This document shows, piece after piece, positions 8,171-15,914 of a DNA stretch of 63,196 bases. This DNA comes from JAAYYM01 sp964483155 (GTDB lineage: Bacteria > Bacillota > Clostridia > Lachnospirales > Lachnospiraceae). The notes under the pieces were generated by a model, which worked only from the letters and a program-made list of their open reading frames with translations, ran no database searches and was not told the DNA's origin. The stretch covers positions 1 through 63,196 of the forward strand of contig CAZAAC010000010.1 of assembly GCA_964483155.1 (NCBI GenBank), written 5' to 3'. Made by a program: the position numbers and the translations under genes. Within the stretch, counting starts at the first letter, position 1. Every line of letters begins with the position of its first letter.

Positions 8171-8440
8171 TTATTCCTTCTCATCACGGAATAGAACTTC
8201 TATCAGTTCCTTAACCTTAGGATTGGCAACCTGATAAAAAATTTCTGTGCCGTCCCTTCTGTTCTCAATAATTCCAGCTGTTCTTAGTTTCTGCAAATGC
8301 TGAGAAAGTGTTGATTGGGGTGTCCCTAGACATGACTGCATATGCGATACATTACATTCCCCTTTTTCTAGCAACCCATTTACGATACATAATCTAACTG
8401 GATGCGCTAGGACTTTCAACATCTCAGCCGTTTCTATCAT
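8171..8440 (-). CDS. ArsR-family repressor of the persulfide operon
   Basis: 89 residues from ATG 8440, six bases after GAAGGGGAAAGA. A winged helix: MLKVLAHPVRLCIVNGLL..., recognition helix TPQSTLSQHLQKLRTAGI, wing NRRDGTEIFYQVA. Cysteines occur at about 18, 29 and 37. The CxC of arsenite sensors is missing, and so is the distant second Cys of SqrR/BigR-type sulfur sensors, so the inducer cannot be deduced. First gene of the operon with the persulfide protein, and probably self-regulated through the repeats at 8541-8570. Confidence 0.85.
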   Translation of the reverse strand: MIETAEMLKVLAHPVRLCIVNGLLEKGECNVSHMQSCLGTPQSTLSQHLQKLRTAGIIENRRDGTEIFYQVANPKVKELIEVLFRDEKE

Positions 8441-8540
8441 TCTTTCCCCTTCACTTTTCAAAGATAATACCTGCCTTCCACCTTGTATGTCTTTTTTACG
8501 CTTTCAATCTATAGCTTACAATGTCAAACTTTATATCTAT

Positions 8541-8577
8541 ATATTTGAATATTACGATATTTGAATATTATTGTCAA
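8541..8577 (-). promoter_or_regulatory. promoter with tandem ArsR-type operators
   Basis: Minus strand: -35 TTGACA (8572-8577), 17-bp spacer, -10 TAATAT (8549-8554). The 14-bp sequence ATATTTGAATATTA occurs twice, at 8541-8554 and 8557-8570, a 16-bp period. Each holds the near-palindrome ATATTTGAATAT, like SmtB/ArsR operators. They cover the spacer and -10, so binding would block RNA polymerase. Confidence 0.75.
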
Positions 8578-8632
8578 TAAAGACTTCACCTGCATTGCGA
8601 AGCCTTTCAAAATTAAATCTCCATACCTAACT

Positions 8633-8794
8633 CTATTGTGATATTTTTTTTGTTCTTGTTGATCCAAGTCCTATATTCTTATTCATCTTTTCAACCTTAC
8701 CAACACCAATCTTTTTTTCTTCCTGTAAAAAACCAACTTTAGATTTTTTCTCTTCTATCAGTTTTTTCATTTTTTCCATATCCTTCATCGACAT
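8633..8794 (-). CDS. small Lys-rich hypothetical protein (53 aa)
   Basis: Frame from ATG 8794 to TAG 8633, eight bases after the ribosome binding site AAAGGGGG. The peptide begins MSMKDMEKMKKL and is about 30% Lys, with a predicted N-terminal amphipathic helix and a Gly/Lys/Val-rich middle (KIGVGKVEKMNK). It lies on the same strand about 160 nt after the enoate-reductase-like gene, so it may be the last gene of that operon. I recognise no family. A nucleic-acid-binding or membrane-surface role would suit its charge, but this is a guess. Confidence 0.5.
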   Translation of the reverse strand: MSMKDMEKMKKLIEEKKSKVGFLQEEKKIGVGKVEKMNKNIGLGSTRTKKISQ

Positions 8795-8954
8795 ATTGCA
8801 TTCCCCCTTTACTGTATGTTTTCTAAATTACACACTTTTAATGTGGCTAGTTTGCCTTCTTCAACTGATGAATCGCCAATAAATCTATCCTGCACGAATG
8901 GAAACGGCAGAAAGCGTCACTACTCTCCGCCGTACTATCCATATACACTTTTTA

Positions 8955-11012
8955 TCAGAAGCTCATTGCTACATCCCATGCACGCCAAATAACCGTACGC
9001 AAATTACCAATTTTGTTACAATCACCAACGAGATGCACGTGACTTGCAGCAGAAGTAAGAGGCATTGGTAGGTAGCCCACCGACATGATAACTGTATCCG
9101 CTTCAATTTCTAAAGTCTTCCCATCTTTCTCTTTTATGACAACACCTGTCTCAGTGATTTCTGAAACAGTTGTCTCCAGATGTACCTCTAGGTTATTTAG
9201 CGCAAAATATTCTCTCAGATAAGAAGCATTAGCAAGACAAACACCTTTTACCGCGATCAGGTCATTTTTCATTTCTACAATAACAGGTGTTTTTCCTTTT
9301 CTGTGAAGATCCAGCGCTATCTCACAACCCGTCAGTCCACCACCAATAATAACGACCTTTTGTCCAACGTCTTCTTGATTAAGCAAAAAGTCACACGCCT
9401 CTAATGCTCGCTCACCGCCTTTTATCTTCAGTATTCTTGCTTTGGAACCAGTTGCTACAACTACTTCATCATATCCGCTCAATTCGTTGATCGACTTTAT
9501 TTCTGTCTGGAATTTTACTTCAATTGGAAGATCTGCAATCTGCTTTTCATACCATGTGATTAGTTCTCTATCCTTTTCTTTAAATTCAGGAGCTGCTGCT
9601 GCAACGAAAACACCACCGAGTCTATCAGATTTTTCAAAAATCACTGGTTGATGTCCACGTAAGGCAAGGACTCTCGCAACTTCCATACCGCCGATTCCGC
9701 CTCCGATAATGGCTACTTTTTTCGAAACCGCGGCCTTTTTAATCTTATATTTTTTTGACTGCATCGTCTCTGGATTCACTGCACATCTTGCCATACCTGC
9801 ATTATCAGAAAGCGCCTGATCATTCCCAACACCTTTATAATGAGCCATATTGAAGCAAGCATTATGGCAGCATATACATGGACGAATATCTGCTTCTCTA
9901 TCCTCTAGAAGCTTTGTAACCCATTCAGGATCAGCTAGAAATGGACGTGCGGCACCCATCGCATCTATTTCGTTATTTTTAATCGCCTCTGCAGCCGTAT
10001 CCAACTGCATTCTTCCTGCACACACGACTGGAATATCAACAAATTGCTTGATATGCTTTACATCCTCAAGATTGCAGCTTTCAGGCATATATCCTGGTGG
10101 ATGAGCCCAATACCATGCATCATAAGTACCATTATCACAATTAAGCATATCATATCCTGCATCCTGTAAATGTTTTGCTGCGCGTTCAGATTCCTCCATA
10201 TCACGTCCCACTTCCACATAATCTTCACCTGGAAGCGCACCCATACCAAACCCTTTCGTTTTTGATACTACTGAATAGCGAAGAGAGACCGGAAAATCCT
10301 CCCCGCATTCTTTTTTAATTGCTTTTACGATTTCTACTGGGAAACGATATCTATTTTCAAAGCTCCCACCATACTCATCCTCACGCTGATTTGTATATTT
10401 CATTGTGAACTGATCAAGTAAATATCCTTCATGCACGGCATGGATTTCAACTCCATCCACATCTGCTTCCTTTAATAGTTTTGCTATTTTGGCAAATGCC
10501 TCTATCATCTTATGTATTTCTTCCACTGTTAAAGGTCTCGATATGCAGGAATCATCCCACCTATTCGGAGTTGCACTTGCGCTTGCTGTTAAATAGCTGA
10601 CATCAAGGATTGGTTTCATTACTGTTCCCAACGCTTTATTATGCAATGCTTTTATCATAATGTCATTGATCGCAAGAGATCTTCCAAAACCAGCTGTCAA
10701 CTGTACAAACATTTTAGCACCGGTCTTATGAAATTCCTTCATAAATTCCTTTAGCTTTTTATATTTTCCCTGACCCTGATACAGCCAATTACCAAATAAA
10801 ATATCACTGATTGGTGCTATTCCAGGCAGAATCAGTCCTACGTTGTTTTTCGCTCTTTCTAAAAGGAATTTTGCCGCTTCTTCATCAAAATGATTTGGCT
10901 CCATCCAGCCAAAAATCGAAGTTCCGCCCATAGAAGTCATAACAATTCTGTTTTTAATTTCTACATTTCCAATTTTCCAAGGTTGAAATAATGGTTCATA
11001 ACTTTGCTTCAT
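8955..11012 (-). CDS. NADH:flavin/enoate reductase family Fe-S flavoenzyme
   Basis: 685 residues with the layout of 2-enoate and 2,4-dienoyl-CoA reductases. An old-yellow-enzyme TIM barrel (1-370) carries HAVHEGYLLDQF (His 191, His 194) and DEYGGSFENRYRF. Cys 379, 382, 386 and 410 fit a 4Fe-4S cluster, with unusually wide spacing to the last Cys. Rossmann folds for FAD and NAD(P)H follow (GGGIGG at 437-442; a second GGG motif in VVIIGGGLTG). Such enzymes reduce activated C=C bonds in anaerobes. The start overlaps the stop of the aconitase X small-subunit gene by 4 nt, so the three genes are translationally coupled; a dehydratase that makes a C=C bond and a reductase that removes it form a plausible pathway. 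BaiCD, BaiH and bilirubin reductase are relatives, but the neighbours do not support those roles. Confidence 0.88.
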   Translation of the reverse strand: MKQSYEPLFQPWKIGNVEIKNRIVMTSMGGTSIFGWMEPNHFDEEAAKFLLERAKNNVGLILPGIAPISDILFGNWLYQGQGKYKKLKEFMKEFHKTGAKMFVQLTAGFGRSLAINDIMIKALHNKALGTVMKPILDVSYLTASASATPNRWDDSCISRPLTVEEIHKMIEAFAKIAKLLKEADVDGVEIHAVHEGYLLDQFTMKYTNQREDEYGGSFENRYRFPVEIVKAIKKECGEDFPVSLRYSVVSKTKGFGMGALPGEDYVEVGRDMEESERAAKHLQDAGYDMLNCDNGTYDAWYWAHPPGYMPESCNLEDVKHIKQFVDIPVVCAGRMQLDTAAEAIKNNEIDAMGAARPFLADPEWVTKLLEDREADIRPCICCHNACFNMAHYKGVGNDQALSDNAGMARCAVNPETMQSKKYKIKKAAVSKKVAIIGGGIGGMEVARVLALRGHQPVIFEKSDRLGGVFVAAAAPEFKEKDRELITWYEKQIADLPIEVKFQTEIKSINELSGYDEVVVATGSKARILKIKGGERALEACDFLLNQEDVGQKVVIIGGGLTGCEIALDLHRKGKTPVIVEMKNDLIAVKGVCLANASYLREYFALNNLEVHLETTVSEITETGVVIKEKDGKTLEIEADTVIMSVGYLPMPLTSAASHVHLVGDCNKIGNLRTVIWRAWDVAMSF

Positions 11013-11464
11013 AATGCCTCCTTTTCTTTAATGAAAACGGTACCATCTTCTTTTACTTCCAACATATCTCCAGTTTTCACTGTCTCTAAAAATGCATCAC
11101 CAAGCTGGTCAATGGCAATCACATCACTTTCCTCCCAAATTTTCGCGAGCACAATTCCACTAGCTGCCAAAGAATCAATATGTTTTGAAAAGAGAAAACA
11201 TGACGGATTAATTTTCATGGAACAGATTGTCTGAATGACAAGTCCCCCTGTTGTGGAACCAATTGTAATTGGTAGACAGAGTGCTTTTCCAGTGATTACT
11301 TTATTAAATATATCAGGATTGTTTTGATCAGAAGCAATCACTTCTTTTGCTTGGTTCAATGCACTTTTCTGAAATGTCGCAAGTGTATTTACCCCACCAT
11401 GGGATACAACTGCTTCTCCGCTCCAGTTTCCACCAGCAAGTACTCTTCCTTTAAATTCTCTCAT
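11009..11464 (-). CDS. aconitase X swivel domain protein (small subunit)
   Basis: 151 residues from ATG 11464, which begins one base after the large-subunit stop and follows GGCAGGTG; a longer upstream frame lies inside the large-subunit gene. The sequence FKGRVLAGGNWSGEAVVS and GSTTGG in the middle match the swivel domain (DUF126/AcnX_swivel) that closes over the active site, with Ser/Thr of the GSTTGG loop expected at the catalytic centre. In bacteria the domain may be fused to or separate from the large chain; here it is split. Partner of 11466-12743. Confidence 0.88.
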   Translation of the reverse strand: MREFKGRVLAGGNWSGEAVVSHGGVNTLATFQKSALNQAKEVIASDQNNPDIFNKVITGKALCLPITIGSTTGGLVIQTICSMKINPSCFLFSKHIDSLAASGIVLAKIWEESDVIAIDQLGDAFLETVKTGDMLEVKEDGTVFIKEKEAL

Positions 11465-11465
11465 A

Positions 11466-12743
11466 TTAGACACCTGCCTTTCCCGACAAAAGATCCAATA
11501 TTTCCTGATCCTTGCAATATCTAGCAACTGAATAAGTTCTCAATTTGTTACTGTTTGTAATAATTGCCCTGCGTTTTGTGATAGGATTGTTTGTATACAT
11601 CAAAGGGCAGATTGAAGACACTTTAACCCCCATTGCAATCAGTTTTTGGTACTCTTTACTTTTCACGAATTTTTCTTTGATCTGTGGAGGTGTCGTCATA
11701 ATCGTTCTGACCTTTACTTTTTTTGCACCGGTTTCTTTGAGTGCCTTTTCCAGATTTTCTGTCCACAAGATAAGCTGGTGATATGTCAGATGTGGACATC
11801 CAATAAAGCATAAATTTGGTTTCGCATTTCTATTTTCCCACATAACCGGATAACTCTTGTATACACGTTCCAGTTCTTCATCATCTATACAATAGATATT
11901 GGCATCCTCTGTGACAAGTGATTCTCCCAATTCCTTTGCCTCTGGTGTAAGATGATCAATATGATACAGGCCTACCGCACCATTTGATGCTGTTGCAGCA
12001 CCGAAATCCTTTAGGTACGCTGTTGTCTCAGCATTCAGTTCTGTTCCAATGAAGGAATCCAGACCATAAATATACGGTACCGCCTCCATGACCTTCATCC
12101 CTATAGCACTTCCCAGTATTTGTGCTTCCGGCACCTTCGTTGTCTTTACATAAACTTTCCATGTCGCTTTTCTTCCTTCATCAGTTACAAGTCCAAAATA
12201 AGGAACATATCCTACAATAGAGCCAAACAGGTCTAACATACCGCTATTGCGATTACATCTGGCACCGAGAACAGAATTTGCATAAACAACTGCACTGCTT
12301 TCTGCCCATGACAACACATCACCCTTTTTAGGAATATTTCCGACTTCTGGAAGATAAGATGCGCATGTAAAAGCGTCTTTATCTCTTAAACCTACTTTCA
12401 AAAGTTGCTCTTCGTATTCCTGCTGTTTTTTGTACATGACATGAAAAACAATTTTTTCGAGTGGATTACACTTTACATTTTTATAATCAATTGGACGAGG
12501 ATCTACTGTCAGTTTCCCCTTTGTGTGGATATCGGCTGCAATCAATTTGTCCATTGTCGAAAATAACGGTTTTAAAATTGAAATACCAAAGCTTGTGACC
12601 AGATGCCCATACTGGTAAGTTACTGGAACAAGTTTCGTTGCACCAAAAATATCACCAAACATAATAAGTGTCTGCAGAACCTTCGCCATGACTTCACCCT
12701 GTGAACCATCTAGTATATCCTGCTGCTCTTTTGTTAGTTCCAT
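11466..12743 (-). CDS. aconitase X catalytic domain protein (large subunit)
   Basis: 425 residues beginning MELTKEQQDILDGSQGEVMAKVLQ, a hallmark start of the AcnX family (DUF521). Conserved Cys in ARCNRNSG, IGCPHLT and ICPLMY would bind the Fe-S centre. Characterised members dehydrate cis-3-hydroxy-L-proline (bacteria) or mevalonate 5-phosphate (archaea), so a dehydratase role is safe but the substrate is open. First gene of the operon with the swivel subunit and the enoate-reductase-like enzyme, and divergent from a DtxR-type regulator. No proline racemase or pyrroline-carboxylate reductase is adjacent, which speaks mildly against the hydroxyproline route. Confidence 0.92.
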   Translation of the reverse strand: MELTKEQQDILDGSQGEVMAKVLQTLIMFGDIFGATKLVPVTYQYGHLVTSFGISILKPLFSTMDKLIAADIHTKGKLTVDPRPIDYKNVKCNPLEKIVFHVMYKKQQEYEEQLLKVGLRDKDAFTCASYLPEVGNIPKKGDVLSWAESSAVVYANSVLGARCNRNSGMLDLFGSIVGYVPYFGLVTDEGRKATWKVYVKTTKVPEAQILGSAIGMKVMEAVPYIYGLDSFIGTELNAETTAYLKDFGAATASNGAVGLYHIDHLTPEAKELGESLVTEDANIYCIDDEELERVYKSYPVMWENRNAKPNLCFIGCPHLTYHQLILWTENLEKALKETGAKKVKVRTIMTTPPQIKEKFVKSKEYQKLIAMGVKVSSICPLMYTNNPITKRRAIITNSNKLRTYSVARYCKDQEILDLLSGKAGV

Positions 12744-12850
12744 AATGCCGTTCCCTCCTTATTTGCTATTCAAATATACTGTCCTTTTTGAAAAAACTTA
12801 TCTCCTCGCGTTAAAGTTATTAGAGTAATTGTATCATACTTATAGTTAAT

Positions 12851-12864
12851 ATTGCTATAGCAAT
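12851..12864. promoter_or_regulatory. perfect 14-bp palindrome between aconitase X operon and DtxR-type gene
   Basis: ATTGCTATAGCAAT reads the same on both strands. It lies about 110 bp upstream of the aconitase X start and just upstream of a possible -10 (TACAAT on the minus strand, about 12827-12832). Position and symmetry suggest an operator for the aconitase X promoter. Confidence 0.5.
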
Positions 12865-12888
12865 GATATGAACTATTTGCTGTTATAT

Positions 12889-12929
12889 TTGAATTTCACT
12901 AATTTTTATGATATGCTAATTTAAGTTAG
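12889..12929 (+). promoter_or_regulatory. promoter and candidate operator of the DtxR-type gene
   Basis: -35 TTGAAT (12889-12894), 17-bp spacer, -10 TATGCT (12912-12917). The inverted repeat CTAATTTAAGTTAG (12916-12929) covers the start of transcription and recalls the TTAG...CTAA half-sites of DtxR/IdeR boxes, so it may be an autoregulatory site. Confidence 0.5.
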
Positions 12930-12966
12930 TTAAATAAAACTTCTTTCTTGAGAGATGAGGCATTCA

Positions 12967-13329
12967 ATGAAAATAAATGAATCTGCTGAAAATTATTTAG
13001 AGACCATACTCATATTAAGCAAAAAGCTACCTGTCGTTCGTTCTGTAGACATAGCGGAAGAACTTGAATTTAAAAAATCAAGTATCAGTATTGCAATGAA
13101 AAATTTGCGCGAAAATGGTTATATCACCGTTACCGAATCTGGTTTTATCTATCTGACTGATTCTGGAAAGGAAATTGCAGACATGATATATGAACGACAT
13201 GACTTGCTATCTTCTTGGCTCAAAAACCTTGGTGTTGATGCAAAGACAGCCACTGAAGATGCCTGTAAAATAGAACACGTCATTAGCAAGAAGAGTTTTG
13301 AAGCTATAAAAAACATGCTACATTTATAA
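12967..13329 (+). CDS. DtxR-family metal-dependent transcriptional regulator
   Basis: 120 residues from ATG 12967, six bases after ATGAGG; an earlier ATG at 12955 overlaps the ribosome binding site. The N-terminal winged helix (ENYLETILILSKK..., VRSVDIAEELEFKKSSISIAMKNL) is followed by a dimerisation segment with metal-ligand residues of the family: the His of YERHDLL and the Cys, Glu and His of DACKIEHVIS, which align with DtxR Cys102-Glu105-His106. The C-terminal SH3 domain is absent. It is divergent from the operon for aconitase X and an Fe-S flavoenzyme, so a regulator that matches Fe-S enzyme synthesis to iron is the natural reading. Confidence 0.85.
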   Translation: MKINESAENYLETILILSKKLPVVRSVDIAEELEFKKSSISIAMKNLRENGYITVTESGFIYLTDSGKEIADMIYERHDLLSSWLKNLGVDAKTATEDACKIEHVISKKSFEAIKNMLHL

Positions 13330-13439
13330 TAGCTTTCCATCGTGATATCCTTTCTACCATCTTTATGAATGATTTATTATATAGGTAATTGGCTATATCT
13401 TGATTATAAAAACCATACATTTATTTGTCAATGCAAAGC

Positions 13440-13472
13440 AACCAGCAATCTTGCGTGAAAGCATTGCTGGTT
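13440..13472. terminator. inverted repeat, probable terminator between convergent genes
   Basis: AACCAGCAAT (13440-13449) pairs perfectly with ATTGCTGGTT (13463-13472) around a 13-nt loop. There is no strong T run on either side, so termination may be weak. It separates the DtxR-type gene from the convergent anti-sigma gene. Confidence 0.6.
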
Positions 13473-13535
13473 ACCTTGGTATTACTTATTTCTCTCTCAT
13501 TTTTCTACCATCATATGTAAAGCTTTCTTCTTCTG

Positions 13536-14333
13536 CTATTGTGTAATGATTTCTCCGGCCATCTGAAAGAAATCTGCGGCAACCATATCTGTATCACTTG
13601 CCATAAGTGTATAAGATACCCCATCCTCTTCCCAATTTGCATGTTGTACCTTAGACAGCTCAACTTCATCAGCGCCTTCTGAAATATAGAGCTCACCATT
13701 ATCCATTGCTGTCTGTTCTTCTGGCGTTACCACATAACCCACTGGAACAAATTTGTAGTCATCTTCTGTATAGCGAACCTGGATATCACCTACCATATCA
13801 GTACTATCTATTCTTTCTACTACTGTCTCGTCACTTGTCAATGGTTTTTCTGCATATACCGACAATGCAACTCCCTCCGGTGACTTGTAGCGAAGACCTA
13901 AGCCCTCGTACGTGCCAACTTCATTTCCATCCGCATCCTGTGCTGCAGTATTCATGACTTCTACGCTTTGAAACAGCATTCCATTCGTAAACTTCTCTAC
14001 TGTCTTCACATCATAGCCCAGCTCTTTTTCCGCTTTTTCTATCTCGCTATACTCTGTATATTCTGGTGCAACAGATGACTTTGACACCCATGATGTAATC
14101 TTCCCTGAAGCGATGACAGTTGTTGGTACAATAATACAAAATGCTAATGCCGCAACTGCTATTCTTTTAAATAAACTTTTCCCTTTTCTCATTTTATTCC
14201 CTACACTTTCTTCCCTTATTTTTCTGATATCCTTCACAATCCTATCTTTTAGGTGATTCGACGGTTGGATTTTGATAACGCTTAGTTCTATTTCTTCCTG
14301 AAGTTTTCTGTCAAATTCTTTCTCCTGAAACAT
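13536..14333 (-). CDS. membrane protein, probable anti-sigma factor partner of the ECF sigma factor
   Basis: 265 residues from ATG 14333, nine bases after GAGGAGG; this start lies inside the end of the sigma gene (23-nt overlap), a sign of translational coupling. A charged cytoplasmic N-terminus (about 1-60) is followed by one membrane helix (FKRIAVAALAFCIIVPTTVIA) and an extracytoplasmic domain rich in Glu, Asp and Val. This is the topology of Firmicutes anti-sigma factors (DUF4179/DUF4367-like). No zinc-binding HxxxCxxC motif is present. It would hold the sigma factor at the membrane and release it on an envelope signal. Confidence 0.75.
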   Translation of the reverse strand: MFQEKEFDRKLQEEIELSVIKIQPSNHLKDRIVKDIRKIREESVGNKMRKGKSLFKRIAVAALAFCIIVPTTVIASGKITSWVSKSSVAPEYTEYSEIEKAEKELGYDVKTVEKFTNGMLFQSVEVMNTAAQDADGNEVGTYEGLGLRYKSPEGVALSVYAEKPLTSDETVVERIDSTDMVGDIQVRYTEDDYKFVPVGYVVTPEEQTAMDNGELYISEGADEVELSKVQHANWEEDGVSYTLMASDTDMVAADFFQMAGEIITQ

Positions 14334-14907
14334 AATATGTTTCCTCCTCGTAATCGTATAGACTATAAATACCACGCAAATGATTTCTTGCCACAAAAAG
14401 TCTTGATTTTACTGTTCCAATACTACATTTCATAACTTCAGCTATTTCACTTAAAGAAAGCTGGTTATAATAATACAGTATCACTACTGTTCTTTGTTTT
14501 ATTACAAGGCTGCTTATCGCCTCCATCAGTATGCTGGTCCTCTCAGATTGCAGTATTTGTTCGAGGGCAGATGCACCAGTATGTGTATCTCGTGTATTAC
14601 GGATATCAAATATCTCCTCTACTGGCTGCTCTTTTTGTCTTTTTTTACAGTATCTCCAGGCAGTACGCGTTAGAAGCTGAAAAAACCATGACTGAAATTT
14701 ATCGTCCTCTTTTAGTTTATGAATATTGCAATAACATTTTACAAATGCCTCCTGTAAAATATCTTCTGCATCTGCATAGTTTCCTGCAATTAAATATGCC
14801 ATACGCATGGTCTGATTCTTATATTTTTCATACATGGTATCAAATCCACAGACATTTCCCTGCTTCATTTGTTTTACAAAATCTACCTGTTCCATAGTTG
14901 CTTTCAT
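14311..14907 (-). CDS. ECF-type RNA polymerase sigma factor
   Basis: About 199 residues. Region 2 is seen in FDTMYEKYKNQTMRMAYLI and YADAEDILQEAFVKCYCNI, and region 4 in IKQRTVVILYYYNQLSLSEIAEVM followed by GTVKSRLFVARNHLRG. Starts at ATG 14907 or ATG 14895; AAGGAAGG precedes both. Co-transcribed with the overlapping membrane protein that probably inhibits it. Its regulon is not evident here; the divergent TspO-like gene at 15099 is the nearest candidate. Confidence 0.92.
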   Translation of the reverse strand: MKATMEQVDFVKQMKQGNVCGFDTMYEKYKNQTMRMAYLIAGNYADAEDILQEAFVKCYCNIHKLKEDDKFQSWFFQLLTRTAWRYCKKRQKEQPVEEIFDIRNTRDTHTGASALEQILQSERTSILMEAISSLVIKQRTVVILYYYNQLSLSEIAEVMKCSIGTVKSRLFVARNHLRGIYSLYDYEEETYYVSGERI

Positions 14908-15098
14908 CACCTTCCTTATCGGTGCACCTATCTATAAGAGACCTGTATCTATAAATCGGTTCATTTTTTAACTACTCTCATTAATATTATAGTTAATTCT
15001 ATCATATTAATTTTTTTTTCTACAAATGAAATGGGAATTGTTGTATAATGGACTGGTAATGTATTATGATTATCAAGAATAGAAAGAGGAGGAATTTT

Positions 15099-15890
15099 AT
15101 GGATACTATAAAAAAAGCGTGGGTAAATGGATTGTTTCTTTTAATTACACTGGCTGTTAATACCCTTGGTGCGATGGGGCTGATCAATGGCCTTTCACAA
15201 AAGCAGATTTCTGATATGTATATTACGCTTATCACACCAAGTCCTGCAACCTTCAGTATCTGGAGTATTATTTACTCACTGCTTCTGACTTCCATCATCG
15301 TAATGATAGTAAGAAAAAATGACACTTATTATCAAGAAGCGATCAAACAGATTTCTATCCTTTTTAGAATTTCCTGTATTTTGAATATTGCTTGGATTTT
15401 TGCCTTTTCCTACATACAAATTGAATTATCGGCACTCTTCATCTTGGCCTTTGTAATTACATTGACTCTGATTTGCCAAAAACTTTTACACATGCAAGAA
15501 GGAAAACGCTGGCTTTTACCCTTGAGCTTTGGAATCTATACCGGTTGGCTGTTTATCGCAACCGTTGTAAACATATCTGCTGCACTTGTTAAACTAAAAT
15601 GGAACGGATTTGGAATTGCTGATGATATTTGGGCGAGCATTATATTAGTAGTTGCTCTTATACTGATTATTCTGGTTCTCTTAAAAATTCGAAATGCAGT
15701 ATTCCCGCTTCCTGTTGCATGGGCTTATTGGGGAATTTATCAATATTTAAGCTCCCCCGAAGGGTATCAGGGTGCATTTGGTCTTTTACAGACCATTGCG
15801 CTTGTATGTATGGTCATTTTGATAGGTCTGGCAATCGTGCAGCTTTATCGAAATCATTTTTCACTACTTCCAGACTCTTCAAAAGATTAA
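15099..15890 (+). CDS. TspO/MBR-family membrane protein
   Basis: 263 residues from ATG 15099, right after GAAAGAGGAGGAATTTT. Seven or so hydrophobic segments; the early part has TPSPATFSIWSIIYSLLL and WIFAFSYIQIELSALF, and the end has AWAYWGIYQYLSSPEG, all typical of the Trp-rich TspO relatives found in Firmicutes (longer than the 150-residue bacterial TspO). TspO proteins bind tetrapyrroles and take part in stress responses. A -10 TATAAT is at 15044-15049 without a good -35. Divergent from the ECF sigma operon. Confidence 0.75.
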   Translation: MDTIKKAWVNGLFLLITLAVNTLGAMGLINGLSQKQISDMYITLITPSPATFSIWSIIYSLLLTSIIVMIVRKNDTYYQEAIKQISILFRISCILNIAWIFAFSYIQIELSALFILAFVITLTLICQKLLHMQEGKRWLLPLSFGIYTGWLFIATVVNISAALVKLKWNGFGIADDIWASIILVVALILIILVLLKIRNAVFPLPVAWAYWGIYQYLSSPEGYQGAFGLLQTIALVCMVILIGLAIVQLYRNHFSLLPDSSKD

Positions 15891-15914
15891 GCGTTCTCAT
15901 AAGGGAATTGTTTA

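Noticed and set aside
8955..11012. BaiCD/BaiH bile-acid enoate reductase or BilR bilirubin reductase
   Set aside because: The architecture matches the whole family, but no bai or bil genes are adjacent, and the coupling to aconitase X points elsewhere.
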